Below are positions 31,913-39,447 of a DNA stretch of 64,000 nucleotides, in pieces. Within the stretch, counting starts at the first letter, position 1. Each line of letters starts with the position of its first letter. Source of the stretch: GCA-003244245 sp036378735 (GTDB taxonomy: Bacteria > Actinomycetota > Actinomycetes > Mycobacteriales > Pseudonocardiaceae); the NCBI GenBank assembly GCA_036378735.1, contig DASUVX010000080.1:28581-92580 (forward strand), in the 5' to 3' direction. Position numbers and translations under genes: made by a program. The notes under the pieces are model-generated. The model did no database searches and was not told where the DNA came from. It worked only from the letters and a program-made list of their open reading frames with translations.

Positions 31913-33022
31913 ATGACTAGGGCAAAGAACGCGGTTTCGATCGAGCGCATCGACATCTCGAGCTACCAGATCCCCACCGACAGTCCCGAATCCGACGGCA
32001 CTCTGGCGTGGGATTCCACCATGTTGGTGTTGGTAGCCGCGCACGCCGCCGGATGCACCGGCATCGGCTACACGTACGGCGGGCCTTCGGTGGCCACGGT
32101 CGTGAGCGGCAAGCTCGCCGGGGTGGTGACGGGCCAGGATGCGCTGACCCCGGCGGCGTCGTGGGCAGCGATGCAGCATGCGGTCCGCAATCTGGGCAAA
32201 CCCGGTGTGGTGGCGATGGCGATCTCCGCGGTGGACGTCGCGCTGTGGGACCTCCAGGCGCGTCTGCTGGAATTGCCGCTGGTGACCGTAATCGGTGCGG
32301 TGCACGAGGCCACCCCGATCTACGGCAGCGGCGGGTTCACCTCCTACGACAACGCCACCCTTGCCGACCAGCTCGCGGGCTGGGTCGAGGCGGGGATCCC
32401 GCGGGTGAAGATGAAGGTCGGCCGCGATCCCGATGCCGACCCGCAGCGGCTACAGGTGGCGCGCCAGGCGATCGGCGACGCTACGGCGCTGTTCGTCGAT
32501 GCCAACGGCGCGTACACCCGCAAGGACGCGTTGCTGTGGGCGCAGCGGTACAGCGAGCACGGGGTGCGCTGGTTTGAAGAGCCGGTCAGCTCCGACGACC
32601 TGGAGGGTCTGCGGTTGCTACGGGATCGCGGACCGGCCGGAATGGACATCGCTGCCGGCGAGTACGGCTACCACCTGCCCTACTTCCAGCAGATGTTGGA
32701 TGCCGGCGCGGTGGACTGCTTGCAGGCCGACGTGACGCGGGCGCTGGGCATCTCCGGGGTGCTGCGGGTCGCCGCGCTGTGCGACGCGCGCAGCATCGAG
32801 CTGTCGTTGCACTGCGCGCCGCAGGTCAGCGCGCAGGTCGGGACGGCGGTCTGGCACCTGCGTCACCTGGAGTACTTCCACGATCACGTCCGCATCGAGC
32901 GCATCGCCTTTGACGGCGTACTCGAGCCGCAACCCGGCGGCGTCCTGCGCCCGGACCGGTCCCGCGCCGGTCTGGGCTTGGACGTCAAACACGCCGACCT
33001 CGGCCAGTACCGCGTCGGCTGA
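31913..33022 (+). CDS. Enolase-superfamily enzyme (mandelate racemase/muconate lactonizing type)
   Basis: This 369-residue protein has the enolase-superfamily N-terminal capping domain and barrel. The KxK-type base motif is in IPRVKMKVGRDPDADPQRLQ (residues about 163-182). Metal ligands are in ALFVDANGAYTRKDAL (Asp), WFEEPVSSDD (Glu) and MDIAAGEYGYHLPYF (Glu). The C-terminal LSLHCAPQVSAQVGTA provides the His acid/base of the mandelate-racemase group. The enzyme likely abstracts a proton alpha to a carboxylate, as sugar-acid dehydratases and racemases do; the substrate is not determinable. The gene stands alone, 28 bases before the convergent MFS transporter. Confidence 0.88.
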   Translation: MTRAKNAVSIERIDISSYQIPTDSPESDGTLAWDSTMLVLVAAHAAGCTGIGYTYGGPSVATVVSGKLAGVVTGQDALTPAASWAAMQHAVRNLGKPGVVAMAISAVDVALWDLQARLLELPLVTVIGAVHEATPIYGSGGFTSYDNATLADQLAGWVEAGIPRVKMKVGRDPDADPQRLQVARQAIGDATALFVDANGAYTRKDALLWAQRYSEHGVRWFEEPVSSDDLEGLRLLRDRGPAGMDIAAGEYGYHLPYFQQMLDAGAVDCLQADVTRALGISGVLRVAALCDARSIELSLHCAPQVSAQVGTAVWHLRHLEYFHDHVRIERIAFDGVLEPQPGGVLRPDRSRAGLGLDVKHADLGQYRVG

Positions 33023-33050
33023 ACCGGACATCAGATCTCGTAGCAGGCAC

Positions 33051-34538
33051 TCAACGGTCCGCCGTGGTGGTCTGGCGACGGTATGACTCTGCGGCGGTGG
33101 CCACATCGCGGGGATAGGTGCGCAGCGCGGTGAGCGCGAGCAAGCCCGCAATGATCAGCGCCGTGAGAAAGACCAGGAATGTGTATTCCAGGGCATGCTC
33201 GCCACCGCGGAAAACGGTCTGCGAAACCAGGCCGAACAGTACCGGAGCGGCCGCCTCGCCGAGAGTTCGCAGCAGGGTGCGAATCCCTTCGGCGCGCCCC
33301 CACAGCGCGGGATGAATGATGTCGAGGCGTGCCGCGTCCAGCGGCGGGTTGGCCGCGCCGAGCAGGGCGGCGCCGAGCGTCAGCAGCGGCAGCGCCACGG
33401 CAACCGAGGTGGTGGTGACGCCGGGAGCGAACACGACGGTAATCGCGAGTAGCGATACCGCGGGGACGAACACCCGCGCGTTGATCCAGCCGCGACCGAG
33501 TAGCCGGTCAGCGATGCGACCGCCCAGGTACACCCCGGCGAGCGCGCCGAGGCCCACCACCAGGGTCAGCGCGCTGGCCACCGGCTTGGAGAGGCGGTAG
33601 TGATCGGTCGTGAACAGCAGCGCGAACGACCGCAGGCCGGAGAAGAAGAAATAGCCCAACGCCGAGGTGATGATGATCACGACGTTGGTACGGACCCGGA
33701 GCACGTAGCGCGCCGCCCACCACAGCGAGCAGTTGGTCGGATCCTCGGTGAGGACCAGTTCGCGCTGTGGCTCGATGTGTTGCCGGCGCGCCAGCCGCTG
33801 CGCCGATCGGCCGCGGCCGGCCGCCTCGGGGGACGTGGGCCGCGGATCCGAGTGATCGAGTTCATGCTCGTCGGGGATGTCGCGCTGGCCGGGTCGTAGC
33901 CGGCTCTGCCCGTCGCGGGCCGGCTCGGGCAGCCGCCGCACCACCCAGAACAGCACCGCGCTGGGGAGCACCAGCCACCAGAACGCGAACCGCCACCCGA
34001 TGGCCGCGGCGATCTCACCGGAGAAGACGAAACCGATCCCGGTGCCGATCAGCTCTCCGCCGAGGATGAAGCCCAGCATCCGGGCTCGGCTGCCCGGCGG
34101 AAAGTAATCTCCGGTCAGCGAGGCGATCGTCGGGCCGGTGGTGGCGGTGACCACTCCCAGGGCGGCTCGGGACAGCAACAGCCACAGGTACGATGTCGCC
34201 GCCCCGGCGAACAGCATGGCAACCGCCCAGCCCAGGATGCTGATCGCGAGCAGCCGGGTCCGCCGCACCCGGTCGGTGAGCACGCCGATCGGGATGGTGG
34301 CCGCCGCGGCCGCCAGCGATGTCACCGACACCAGCAGCCCGATCTCGGTGTTGTTGACGTGAAAAGCCTGTTTGAGGTTGTCCGCGGTGGCGGACAGCGT
34401 CGCGAAGTCAGCTCCCGGCAGGCCCAGCGCGGCGGCCAGCACCAACACCACCCGCATGCGGGCGGGACCGCCGAGTACCTCCTGGGCGCGCTCTATCAAA
34501 CCCCTGCCCACTCGGCGGGCGGCGGTGTCGAGTCTCAT
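33051..34538 (-). CDS. Major facilitator superfamily transporter
   Basis: This protein of about 495 residues has 12 predicted helices. The signature loop between helices 2 and 3 is IPIGVLTDRVRRTRLL; the second-half equivalent is LGGRIADRLLGRGWINARVF. A long charged cytoplasmic loop (about residues 210-275, with PEPARDGQSRLRPGQRD) separates the halves. The start is set at ATG 34538 (MRLDTAARRVGRG); the same frame is open to 34619. The substrate is unknown. It is convergent with the enolase-superfamily gene, so uptake of that enzyme's substrate is possible but only guilt by proximity. Confidence 0.85.
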   Translation of the reverse strand: MRLDTAARRVGRGLIERAQEVLGGPARMRVVLVLAAALGLPGADFATLSATADNLKQAFHVNNTEIGLLVSVTSLAAAAATIPIGVLTDRVRRTRLLAISILGWAVAMLFAGAATSYLWLLLSRAALGVVTATTGPTIASLTGDYFPPGSRARMLGFILGGELIGTGIGFVFSGEIAAAIGWRFAFWWLVLPSAVLFWVVRRLPEPARDGQSRLRPGQRDIPDEHELDHSDPRPTSPEAAGRGRSAQRLARRQHIEPQRELVLTEDPTNCSLWWAARYVLRVRTNVVIIITSALGYFFFSGLRSFALLFTTDHYRLSKPVASALTLVVGLGALAGVYLGGRIADRLLGRGWINARVFVPAVSLLAITVVFAPGVTTTSVAVALPLLTLGAALLGAANPPLDAARLDIIHPALWGRAEGIRTLLRTLGEAAAPVLFGLVSQTVFRGGEHALEYTFLVFLTALIIAGLLALTALRTYPRDVATAAESYRRQTTTADR

Positions 34539-34879
34539 CACGCTGTATTCACCCGCATTGCTCGACGTCGCACCGTCTCGCCGGTACCAGTCCCGCTGCT
34601 GCCGCGATCGACATGACACCCCACCCGATCAGCCTCGACAGACCTGCCCCTTGCCGCGCTTCCACCGTTCAGACCGGGAACGTGGCCGGTTCCGAGAGTG
34701 GTCGCGTGATCCGGCGATACCCGCAGGCGAACGGTTCAAACAAAAGGGTCAGCTGCGTTCCCGCGGCGGCTAACAATGCGATTAGCCGCCGCCATCAGTT
34801 TCGCGCCCCGAAGGGGCGACGTTCACCGGATTTCGGCGGCGGCATAATTTCAGTGCGCGTTTGGGTTGACCCAAAAGCG
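34539..34879. other. Intergenic region between MFS gene and decayed hydrogenase-associated locus
   Basis: These 341 bases contain no open frame with family resemblance. The stretch 34770-34870 (GCGGCTAACAATGCGATTAG and following) is AT-richer than the neighbours. No hairpin with long arms is obvious; it may carry the MFS promoter on the minus strand. Confidence 0.45.
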
Positions 34880-35032
34880 TCAGCCGCCGCCGGCACGCTG
34901 GTGCCACGCAGGCCCCTGCGGCGCCTTACCCATCCGCAAGATCTTGATTTCGCGCATCATCGCGGGGAATTCTTTTACCGCCAACGCCCCTAGACCCAGC
35001 AGGCTGAGCACCATGAGTATTTTCTTGGCCAC
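34880..35032 (-). CDS. DUF6893-type small single-pass membrane protein
   Basis: This 50-residue protein, VAKKILMVLSLLGLGALAVK and onwards to EFPAMMREIKILRMGKAPQG, has one membrane helix followed by a basic amphipathic stretch, as in the DUF6893 small proteins of actinobacteria. The GTG at 35032 has a clear GGGAGGG ribosome-binding site five bases upstream, which supports translation on its own rather than as part of the longer overlapping frame. It is the last item of a stretch of truncated genes. The function is unknown. Confidence 0.6.
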   Translation of the reverse strand: MAKKILMVLSLLGLGALAVKEFPAMMREIKILRMGKAPQGPAWHQRAGGG

Positions 35033-35054
35033 GCCGCCCTCCCTTTTCTCGTCG

Positions 35055-35215
35055 CCCTCCCACTGGGTCGCCCCCGCCGGGCTGGGGTAGTGCGCGATCA
35101 CCCGGCCGTCCGCGCGCGGCACGAAAAACGCCAGCCCCACCGGAACGCCCAGATCCTTCGTCGCTACAGCGGGCAGCCGGACCCGCCGCCGCGGCACCAG
35201 CCGGTAGTGTCGGCG
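35055..35215 (-). pseudogene. Fragment of a DUF5947-like (hydrogenase-associated) gene
   Basis: Reading the frame of the short ORF upstream gives RRHYRLVPRRRVRLPA, then DLGVPVGLAFFVPRADGRVI and AHYPSPAGATQWEGDEK. This closely resembles the middle of DUF5947 proteins, which carry a YRxVP...PVGLAFF...GRVxAFYPSPAGATES pattern and are encoded with actinobacterial [NiFe] hydrogenases. Both ends are missing: the zinc-ribbon N-terminus upstream and about 60 residues downstream. The 5' side joins a hemerythrin fragment in another frame. It is a relic, not a functional gene. The family recognition is from memory of the motif. Confidence 0.6.
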
Positions 35216-35567
35216 CGGCTTGCTTGGCCTTGTCGATGGCCTGCCCCAGTTTGTCGAGAGCCTCCTGATCGACCGCCTCGCGCACCTTCGGCATCAGGCC
35301 GTCCTCTTCGTCGGCCACGTGGTGGGAGATTTCGCGTTGCAGCTCCGCCATAGGATCGTCGGTCCGCTCGTCACCTGCGGAGAGCTCATCGAGGGCGGCG
35401 AGGGTCTTTTTGACGCTCAGATGCTCGGCGAGGTGCTCGTCGATCTCCTTCTCACCGTCCGGTAGGACCTTCTTGGCCAGTGGGTAGAACATCAGCTCTT
35501 CCAGCGCGGCGTGCTTGGAGAGCTCGCGCACGATGATCTCCACCACCCACGTCGGGCGGAGCATCAA
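35205..35567 (-). pseudogene. Truncated hemerythrin (HHE) domain gene
   Basis: The frame encodes VVEIIVRELSKHAALEELMF, YPLAKKVLPDG, EHLSVKKTLAALDELSAGDE and ISHHVADEEDGLMPKVREAV, which match the second to fourth helices of bacterial HHE hemerythrin-like proteins, ending KAKQAAPT. The first helix with its iron-binding His is missing: the sequence switches abruptly at about 35570 to another gene. The natural C-terminus is also lost, as the frame runs into antisense-quality, Gly/Arg-rich sequence after about 35205. An intact hemerythrin would bind a di-iron centre; this one is probably inactive. Confidence 0.65.
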
Positions 35568-35569
35568 CC

Positions 35570-36102
35570 GGCGCCACGGACAGCCGCACGGTCGCCGAGA
35601 TGGGCCAGCGGCGGCGGACCACCCGCCCCGCCTCGCCGAGCGTTTCGACGTCCTCGCCGCCGGTCACCGCGATGGTGGCCGTGTGACCATCGCCGCTGCG
35701 CTCACCGGGCTGCACGGCGATGTCGAACTCCCGCGGAACGGCTTCGTCGAACGTCAGGTGCCGCTGGCCGTCGACGTCGAGCATGTCGCGCTCGTGGAAA
35801 TCGCCGTCAGGGTCGTCGCTGTCGCGCGCTTCCACCGATCGGTGCTGGAGCTGCAAAAACCGCAGCCGCACATGGATTGCAGCCGGATCCGGCGCCTGCA
35901 GCAGGCACTCGGTCTGCTGGTGCCAGGCGTCCGCCGAACCGGCCACGCTGGTGCCGACGACGCCGGTCGCCTCCACCCACCTGCGGGGCGCCAGGACGCC
36001 GAACTGCCAGCGCACCCTGTTCTTGCCCGACGACCGGCGGTAGGGATAGAGCAGGTAGCCCTCGTAGAGCACCGCGTCGGCCACTGCGCGCGGACTCGAA
36101 AC
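35570..36102 (-). pseudogene. 5' part of a hydrogenase-cluster-associated conserved gene
   Basis: From the GTG at 36102 the frame reads VSSPRAVADAVLYEGYLLYP, YRRSSGKNRVRWQFGVLAPR and, later, GRVVRRRWPISATVRLSVAP. These are hallmarks of a conserved actinobacterial protein of about 450 residues that I associate with [NiFe] hydrogenase gene clusters. Only about 177 residues are present. The sequence then passes into a hemerythrin fragment in a different frame at about 35570, consistent with a deletion junction. The residual ORF may still be expressed but lacks more than half of the protein. It lies 76 bases after selB on the same strand. Confidence 0.6.
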
Positions 36103-36178
36103 CAGCCACCGGCATTGGCACCCCCACTCGATCGGAGCAAGCACCCAACTGGCGCTCGCGTACCCCCACGCGGAGGGT

Positions 36179-38002
36179 TCAAACGACCTCGTGGGTGCCG
36201 TCGGGGAGCTGCCGGGTCAGCCCGCGGCGGGCCAGCAACTCCATGATCGGTACGGCGACCCGGCGGGTGGTATCCAGCGCCTGCCGGGCCCGACTGAGGG
36301 TGAACGGGCTGGGCAGTGCCCGCAGCCGGGTCAGGGCATCGTGCTCGGCGCCGGGAGCGAGGTAGATGCCGTCGGCGATCTTGAACAGCTCGCCGGCTCG
36401 GACCGCGGCGGCGAGCTGTTTGGGCCCCAGCCCCAGCTCGGCGAGCCGCTGCGCCTCCGGTGCGGCGAAGGGTCGTTGCGCGAGCCCCTCGCGGACCTTG
36501 GCGATCGCGGCGCGCACCGCGTCCGGCAGCCCCGTGGCCGGCCCGGCGACGTGCACCCGCCCGTCGGTGACGGACAGTTGCCGGCCGAGTAGCAGCTCGA
36601 CTAGCCGGGCGTCGGGCATCCCGGTGAGCTGCCGGGCCGTCTCCAGCGGCATTCGCGGCTCTAGCGGATTCGCGGCGGCGTAGCCGGCTACCGCGGCGGC
36701 CAGCGCGTTGGCGCGCTGCGCCAGTACGGGGGGATCAACCAGCCAACCAGCCGCCTGCGGCACCCCGGCCGGCTCGGGGACACCCATCGCGATCAACTCG
36801 TCGCGCCGCACCAGCCCGCGGCGCCGCAGCTCGGCGGCCCCGTCTGGGGTGCCATCCATGGTGGCCAGGTCAGCTGCTCGGGCCGCGACCGCCCCGCGGC
36901 GGCGCAGTGCCGGTGGGCGCACGTCCAGCACGGTGATCCCGGCCGGGATGCGCCGGGTGCCAGGATCGCGAAGCAGCGCGCGGTCCCCGATCCGCAGCGG
37001 CAGCGGCTGCGCCAGCGTCAGCCGCGCAGTATCGGAACCCATCATCCGCACCCGCGCCGCCACCGCCGCCGTCCCCACATGCACGATCACCTGCCCCGCC
37101 ACCTTCCTCCCCGACATGGAGACATATCGGGGTGAAAGGGGCCCCGTGAACCCCGATATGTCTCCATGTCGGGATAGGGGGGCGGAGGAGAGGCGGGCGT
37201 CGATCGTGCGGGTGGTTAAGAAGGCTGCGGGGCTGAGCAGGGTGGCGCCGCGGTGTACGGACTCGCGGGGCACGCCTCGCAGGTTCACCGCGACCCGGGC
37301 CACCGCGCACACCGACTCGGCGGTTTCGCCGAGCGACTGCAGTCCGCGTACCACCACGCGCCGGCCGCCGGGCGCCAGCTCCAGCTCGTCGCCGACGCGC
37401 AGGGTTCCGGCGGCCAGGGTGCCGGTGACCACAGTGCCCGCGCCGCGGATGGTGAAGGCGCGATCAACCCACAGCCGCACGTCGGCGTCGACGTCCGGCG
37501 CCGGCAGGGTGGCGACCAGCTCACCCAACGCTGCGCGCAGCTCGTCCAGCCCAGCCCCGGTGGAGCCCGAGACGCAGACCGCCGGGATTCGTCCCAGTGT
37601 CGACTCTGCCAGGTACTCCAGCGCCTCGTCGCGGGCCAGCTCCGGGTCCAGCAGATCACTGCGGGTCACCGCCAGCAGGCCATGCCGGACGCCGAGGGCG
37701 TGCAGTGCCTGCAGGTGTTCCGCCGACTGCGGCATCCAGCCCTCGTCGGCCGCGACCACGAACAGCACCGCCGGGACCGGGCCGATCCCGGCGAGCATGT
37801 TCGGGACGAAACGCTCGTGCCCGGGCACGTCGACGAACGCCACCGTCGGTCCCGCCGGCAGGGTCGTCCAGGCGAACCCCAGGTCGATGGTCATTCCCCG
37901 GCGGCGTTCCTCCGCCCACCGATCGGGTTCCATCCCGGTCAGCGCGCGCACCAGGGTGGACTTGCCGTGATCGACGTGGCCGGCGGTGGCTACGACATGC
38001 AT
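36179..38002 (-). CDS. selB: Selenocysteine-specific translation elongation factor
   Basis: This 607-residue GTPase delivers selenocysteyl-tRNA to the ribosome at UGA codons marked by a SECIS element. The N-terminus MHVVATAGHVDHGKSTLVRA is the P-loop; RRRGMTIDLGFAW is switch I; FVDVPGHERFVPNMLAGIG is switch II. The C-terminal winged-helix domains, which bind the SECIS RNA, end PDGTHEVV. An about 22-residue segment, RHGDISGFTGPLSPRYVSMS at about residues 277-298, is encoded exactly by palindromic repeat copy B (37109-37174) and is foreign to SelB proteins; it keeps the frame open. The gene overlaps selA by 13 bases. Confidence 0.95.
   Translation of the reverse strand: MHVVATAGHVDHGKSTLVRALTGMEPDRWAEERRRGMTIDLGFAWTTLPAGPTVAFVDVPGHERFVPNMLAGIGPVPAVLFVVAADEGWMPQSAEHLQALHALGVRHGLLAVTRSDLLDPELARDEALEYLAESTLGRIPAVCVSGSTGAGLDELRAALGELVATLPAPDVDADVRLWVDRAFTIRGAGTVVTGTLAAGTLRVGDELELAPGGRRVVVRGLQSLGETAESVCAVARVAVNLRGVPRESVHRGATLLSPAAFLTTRTIDARLSSAPLSRHGDISGFTGPLSPRYVSMSGRKVAGQVIVHVGTAAVAARVRMMGSDTARLTLAQPLPLRIGDRALLRDPGTRRIPAGITVLDVRPPALRRRGAVAARAADLATMDGTPDGAAELRRRGLVRRDELIAMGVPEPAGVPQAAGWLVDPPVLAQRANALAAAVAGYAAANPLEPRMPLETARQLTGMPDARLVELLLGRQLSVTDGRVHVAGPATGLPDAVRAAIAKVREGLAQRPFAAPEAQRLAELGLGPKQLAAAVRAGELFKIADGIYLAPGAEHDALTRLRALPSPFTLSRARQALDTTRRVAVPIMELLARRGLTRQLPDGTHEVV
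37109..37174. repeat. Palindromic interspersed repeat, copy B, inside selB
   Basis: Left arm 37109-37133 and right arm 37150-37174 are complementary over 24 of 25 bases, with a 16-base loop. Sequence is nearly identical to copy A (10594). It lies wholly within the selB coding region, in frame on the minus strand, adding 22 codons. Confidence 0.92.
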
Positions 38003-39279
38003 CCCAGCACCGCGTTGCGCAAGGTGGTGTCCTGCTCGGCGGGCAGCGCGCGCAGGTCGAGCAGGCAGCGGCCGTGCTCGACACGGCCGAGAACCGGTGG
38101 CGTGCCGGCGCGCAGCAGCGCCGCATAGCGGGTCGGCAGGCTGACCGCGGCGCTGTCCAACGTCATCCCCGGTGCGCCGCCCCCGCCCACGGTCGCCTGC
38201 GACGCGACCGCGGCGGCGTCGATCCCGCGCGCGGCCAGCGCGCTCGCGATCGCCGTCGCTCGCCGGTGTAGTTCGGTGGCGTCGGCGACCAGCGCCTGGG
38301 CGGTAGGGGTCTCCGGCCCCCGCAACGTCGCCTCCAAGGCGGCGAGGGTCAGCTTGTCCACCCGCAACGCGCGGGCCAGCGGGTGGCGTCGCAGTGCTGT
38401 CACCAGCTCGGCCGCGCCCAGCAGCAGGCCGGCCTGCGGTCCGCCGAGCAGCTTGTCACCGCTGGCCGTGACCAGGTCCGCGCCGTGCGCAAGGGTGGTG
38501 GCGGCATCGGGCTCCTCGGGCAGCGCCGGATGCGGCGCGAGCAGGCCCGAGCCGATGTCGGCGACGACCGGCACGCCCAGCCCAGCCAATTCTTTGATCG
38601 GCACCGAGGAGGTGAACCCGGTGATGCGGAAATTCGACGGGTGCACCTTGAGCACGAACCCGGTCTGTGGCCCGATCGCGGCTGCGTAGTCGGCACGGGT
38701 GACCCGGTTGGTGGTGCCCACCTCACGCAGCCGGGCACCGGTGGATTCCAGCAGTTCGGGAATGCGAAACCCGTCGCCGATCTCCACCATCTCGCCGCGG
38801 GACAGCACGATCTCGCGGCCGACCGCCAGCGCGGTCGCGGCGAGCACCAGCGCGGCGGCGCCGTTGTTCACCACATGCACGGCGCCCGCCGCGGGCACCG
38901 CTTCGGCCAGCGCGGCCAGCGTCCCGGCCCCCCGGCGACCACGCCCGCCGGTGGCCAGGTCGAGTTCGACGTCGGTGGTGCCGGCCGCTGCTGCCAGAGC
39001 GTCGAGCGCGGCCGAGGACAGCGGTGCCCGGCCCAGGTTGGTGTGCAGCAGCACGCCGGTCGCGTTGAGCACGGGGCGCAGGTTCGTGGCGGTGTCCGGG
39101 AGGGTGGCCAGCACGTCGGCAACGATGTCGGTCGGCGCTAAGGTGCCCTCGCGCACGCGCTGCTGCGCCGCGGCCACCGCCTGCTTGATTTGCCGGCGCC
39201 CCAGCCGTCGAGCTGCGGCCTCGACAGCCGGATCGGCCAGCACCGCATCGGTGCGCGGGACCTGCCGGCGGACGTCCAT
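37990..39279 (-). CDS. selA: L-seryl-tRNA(Sec) selenium transferase
   Basis: This PLP enzyme of about 429 residues converts seryl-tRNA(Sec) to selenocysteyl-tRNA(Sec) with selenophosphate. Motifs are LRPVLNATGVLLHTNLGRAP (the classic SelA N-terminal signature), HVVNNGAAALVLAATALAVG, EIGDGFRIPELLESTGARLR, VGTTNRVTRADYAAAIGPQT and the PLP-lysine in DLVTASGDKLLGGPQAGLLL. ATG 39279 (MDVRRQVPRTDAV) is preferred; a GTG at 39288 is in frame. Its stop codon overlaps the selB start, making a selA-selB operon. The matching tRNA gene lies 2 kb upstream at 41321. selD is not in the window. Confidence 0.96.
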   Translation of the reverse strand: MDVRRQVPRTDAVLADPAVEAAARRLGRRQIKQAVAAAQQRVREGTLAPTDIVADVLATLPDTATNLRPVLNATGVLLHTNLGRAPLSSAALDALAAAAGTTDVELDLATGGRGRRGAGTLAALAEAVPAAGAVHVVNNGAAALVLAATALAVGREIVLSRGEMVEIGDGFRIPELLESTGARLREVGTTNRVTRADYAAAIGPQTGFVLKVHPSNFRITGFTSSVPIKELAGLGVPVVADIGSGLLAPHPALPEEPDAATTLAHGADLVTASGDKLLGGPQAGLLLGAAELVTALRRHPLARALRVDKLTLAALEATLRGPETPTAQALVADATELHRRATAIASALAARGIDAAAVASQATVGGGGAPGMTLDSAAVSLPTRYAALLRAGTPPVLGRVEHGRCLLDLRALPAEQDTTLRNAVLGCMS

Positions 39280-39362
39280 GGCCCGCACGCTAACCCCTCA
39301 GTTCTGGCCTGAACCCGGAGTCCGCCACAGCGCAAGATCCTACGCTGCCTGCCAGGGCGCGG

Positions 39363-39428
39363 GTCGCGAACTCGCCGTGACCGACATCCCAAGTCGCTGA
39401 AAGGGTCCGTGGCGTCAAGTTCACGACG
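39363..39428. repeat. GTGAACTCGAC-bounded interspersed element, copy 1
   Basis: About 66 bases (GTCGCGAACTCGCCGTGACC ... GTGGCGTCAAGTTCACGACG) align along their full length with 63085-63151. The ends are imperfect inverted repeats. It lies between the selA start and the 3' end of the DUF4185 gene, both on the minus strand. Confidence 0.7.
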
Positions 39429-39447
39429 TGCACCTGTGTGTGCGGCC

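Noticed and set aside
37253..38128. Long open frame antisense to selB
   Set aside because: Overlaps conserved GTPase motifs in selB; low-complexity, Arg/Gly-rich shadow ORF.
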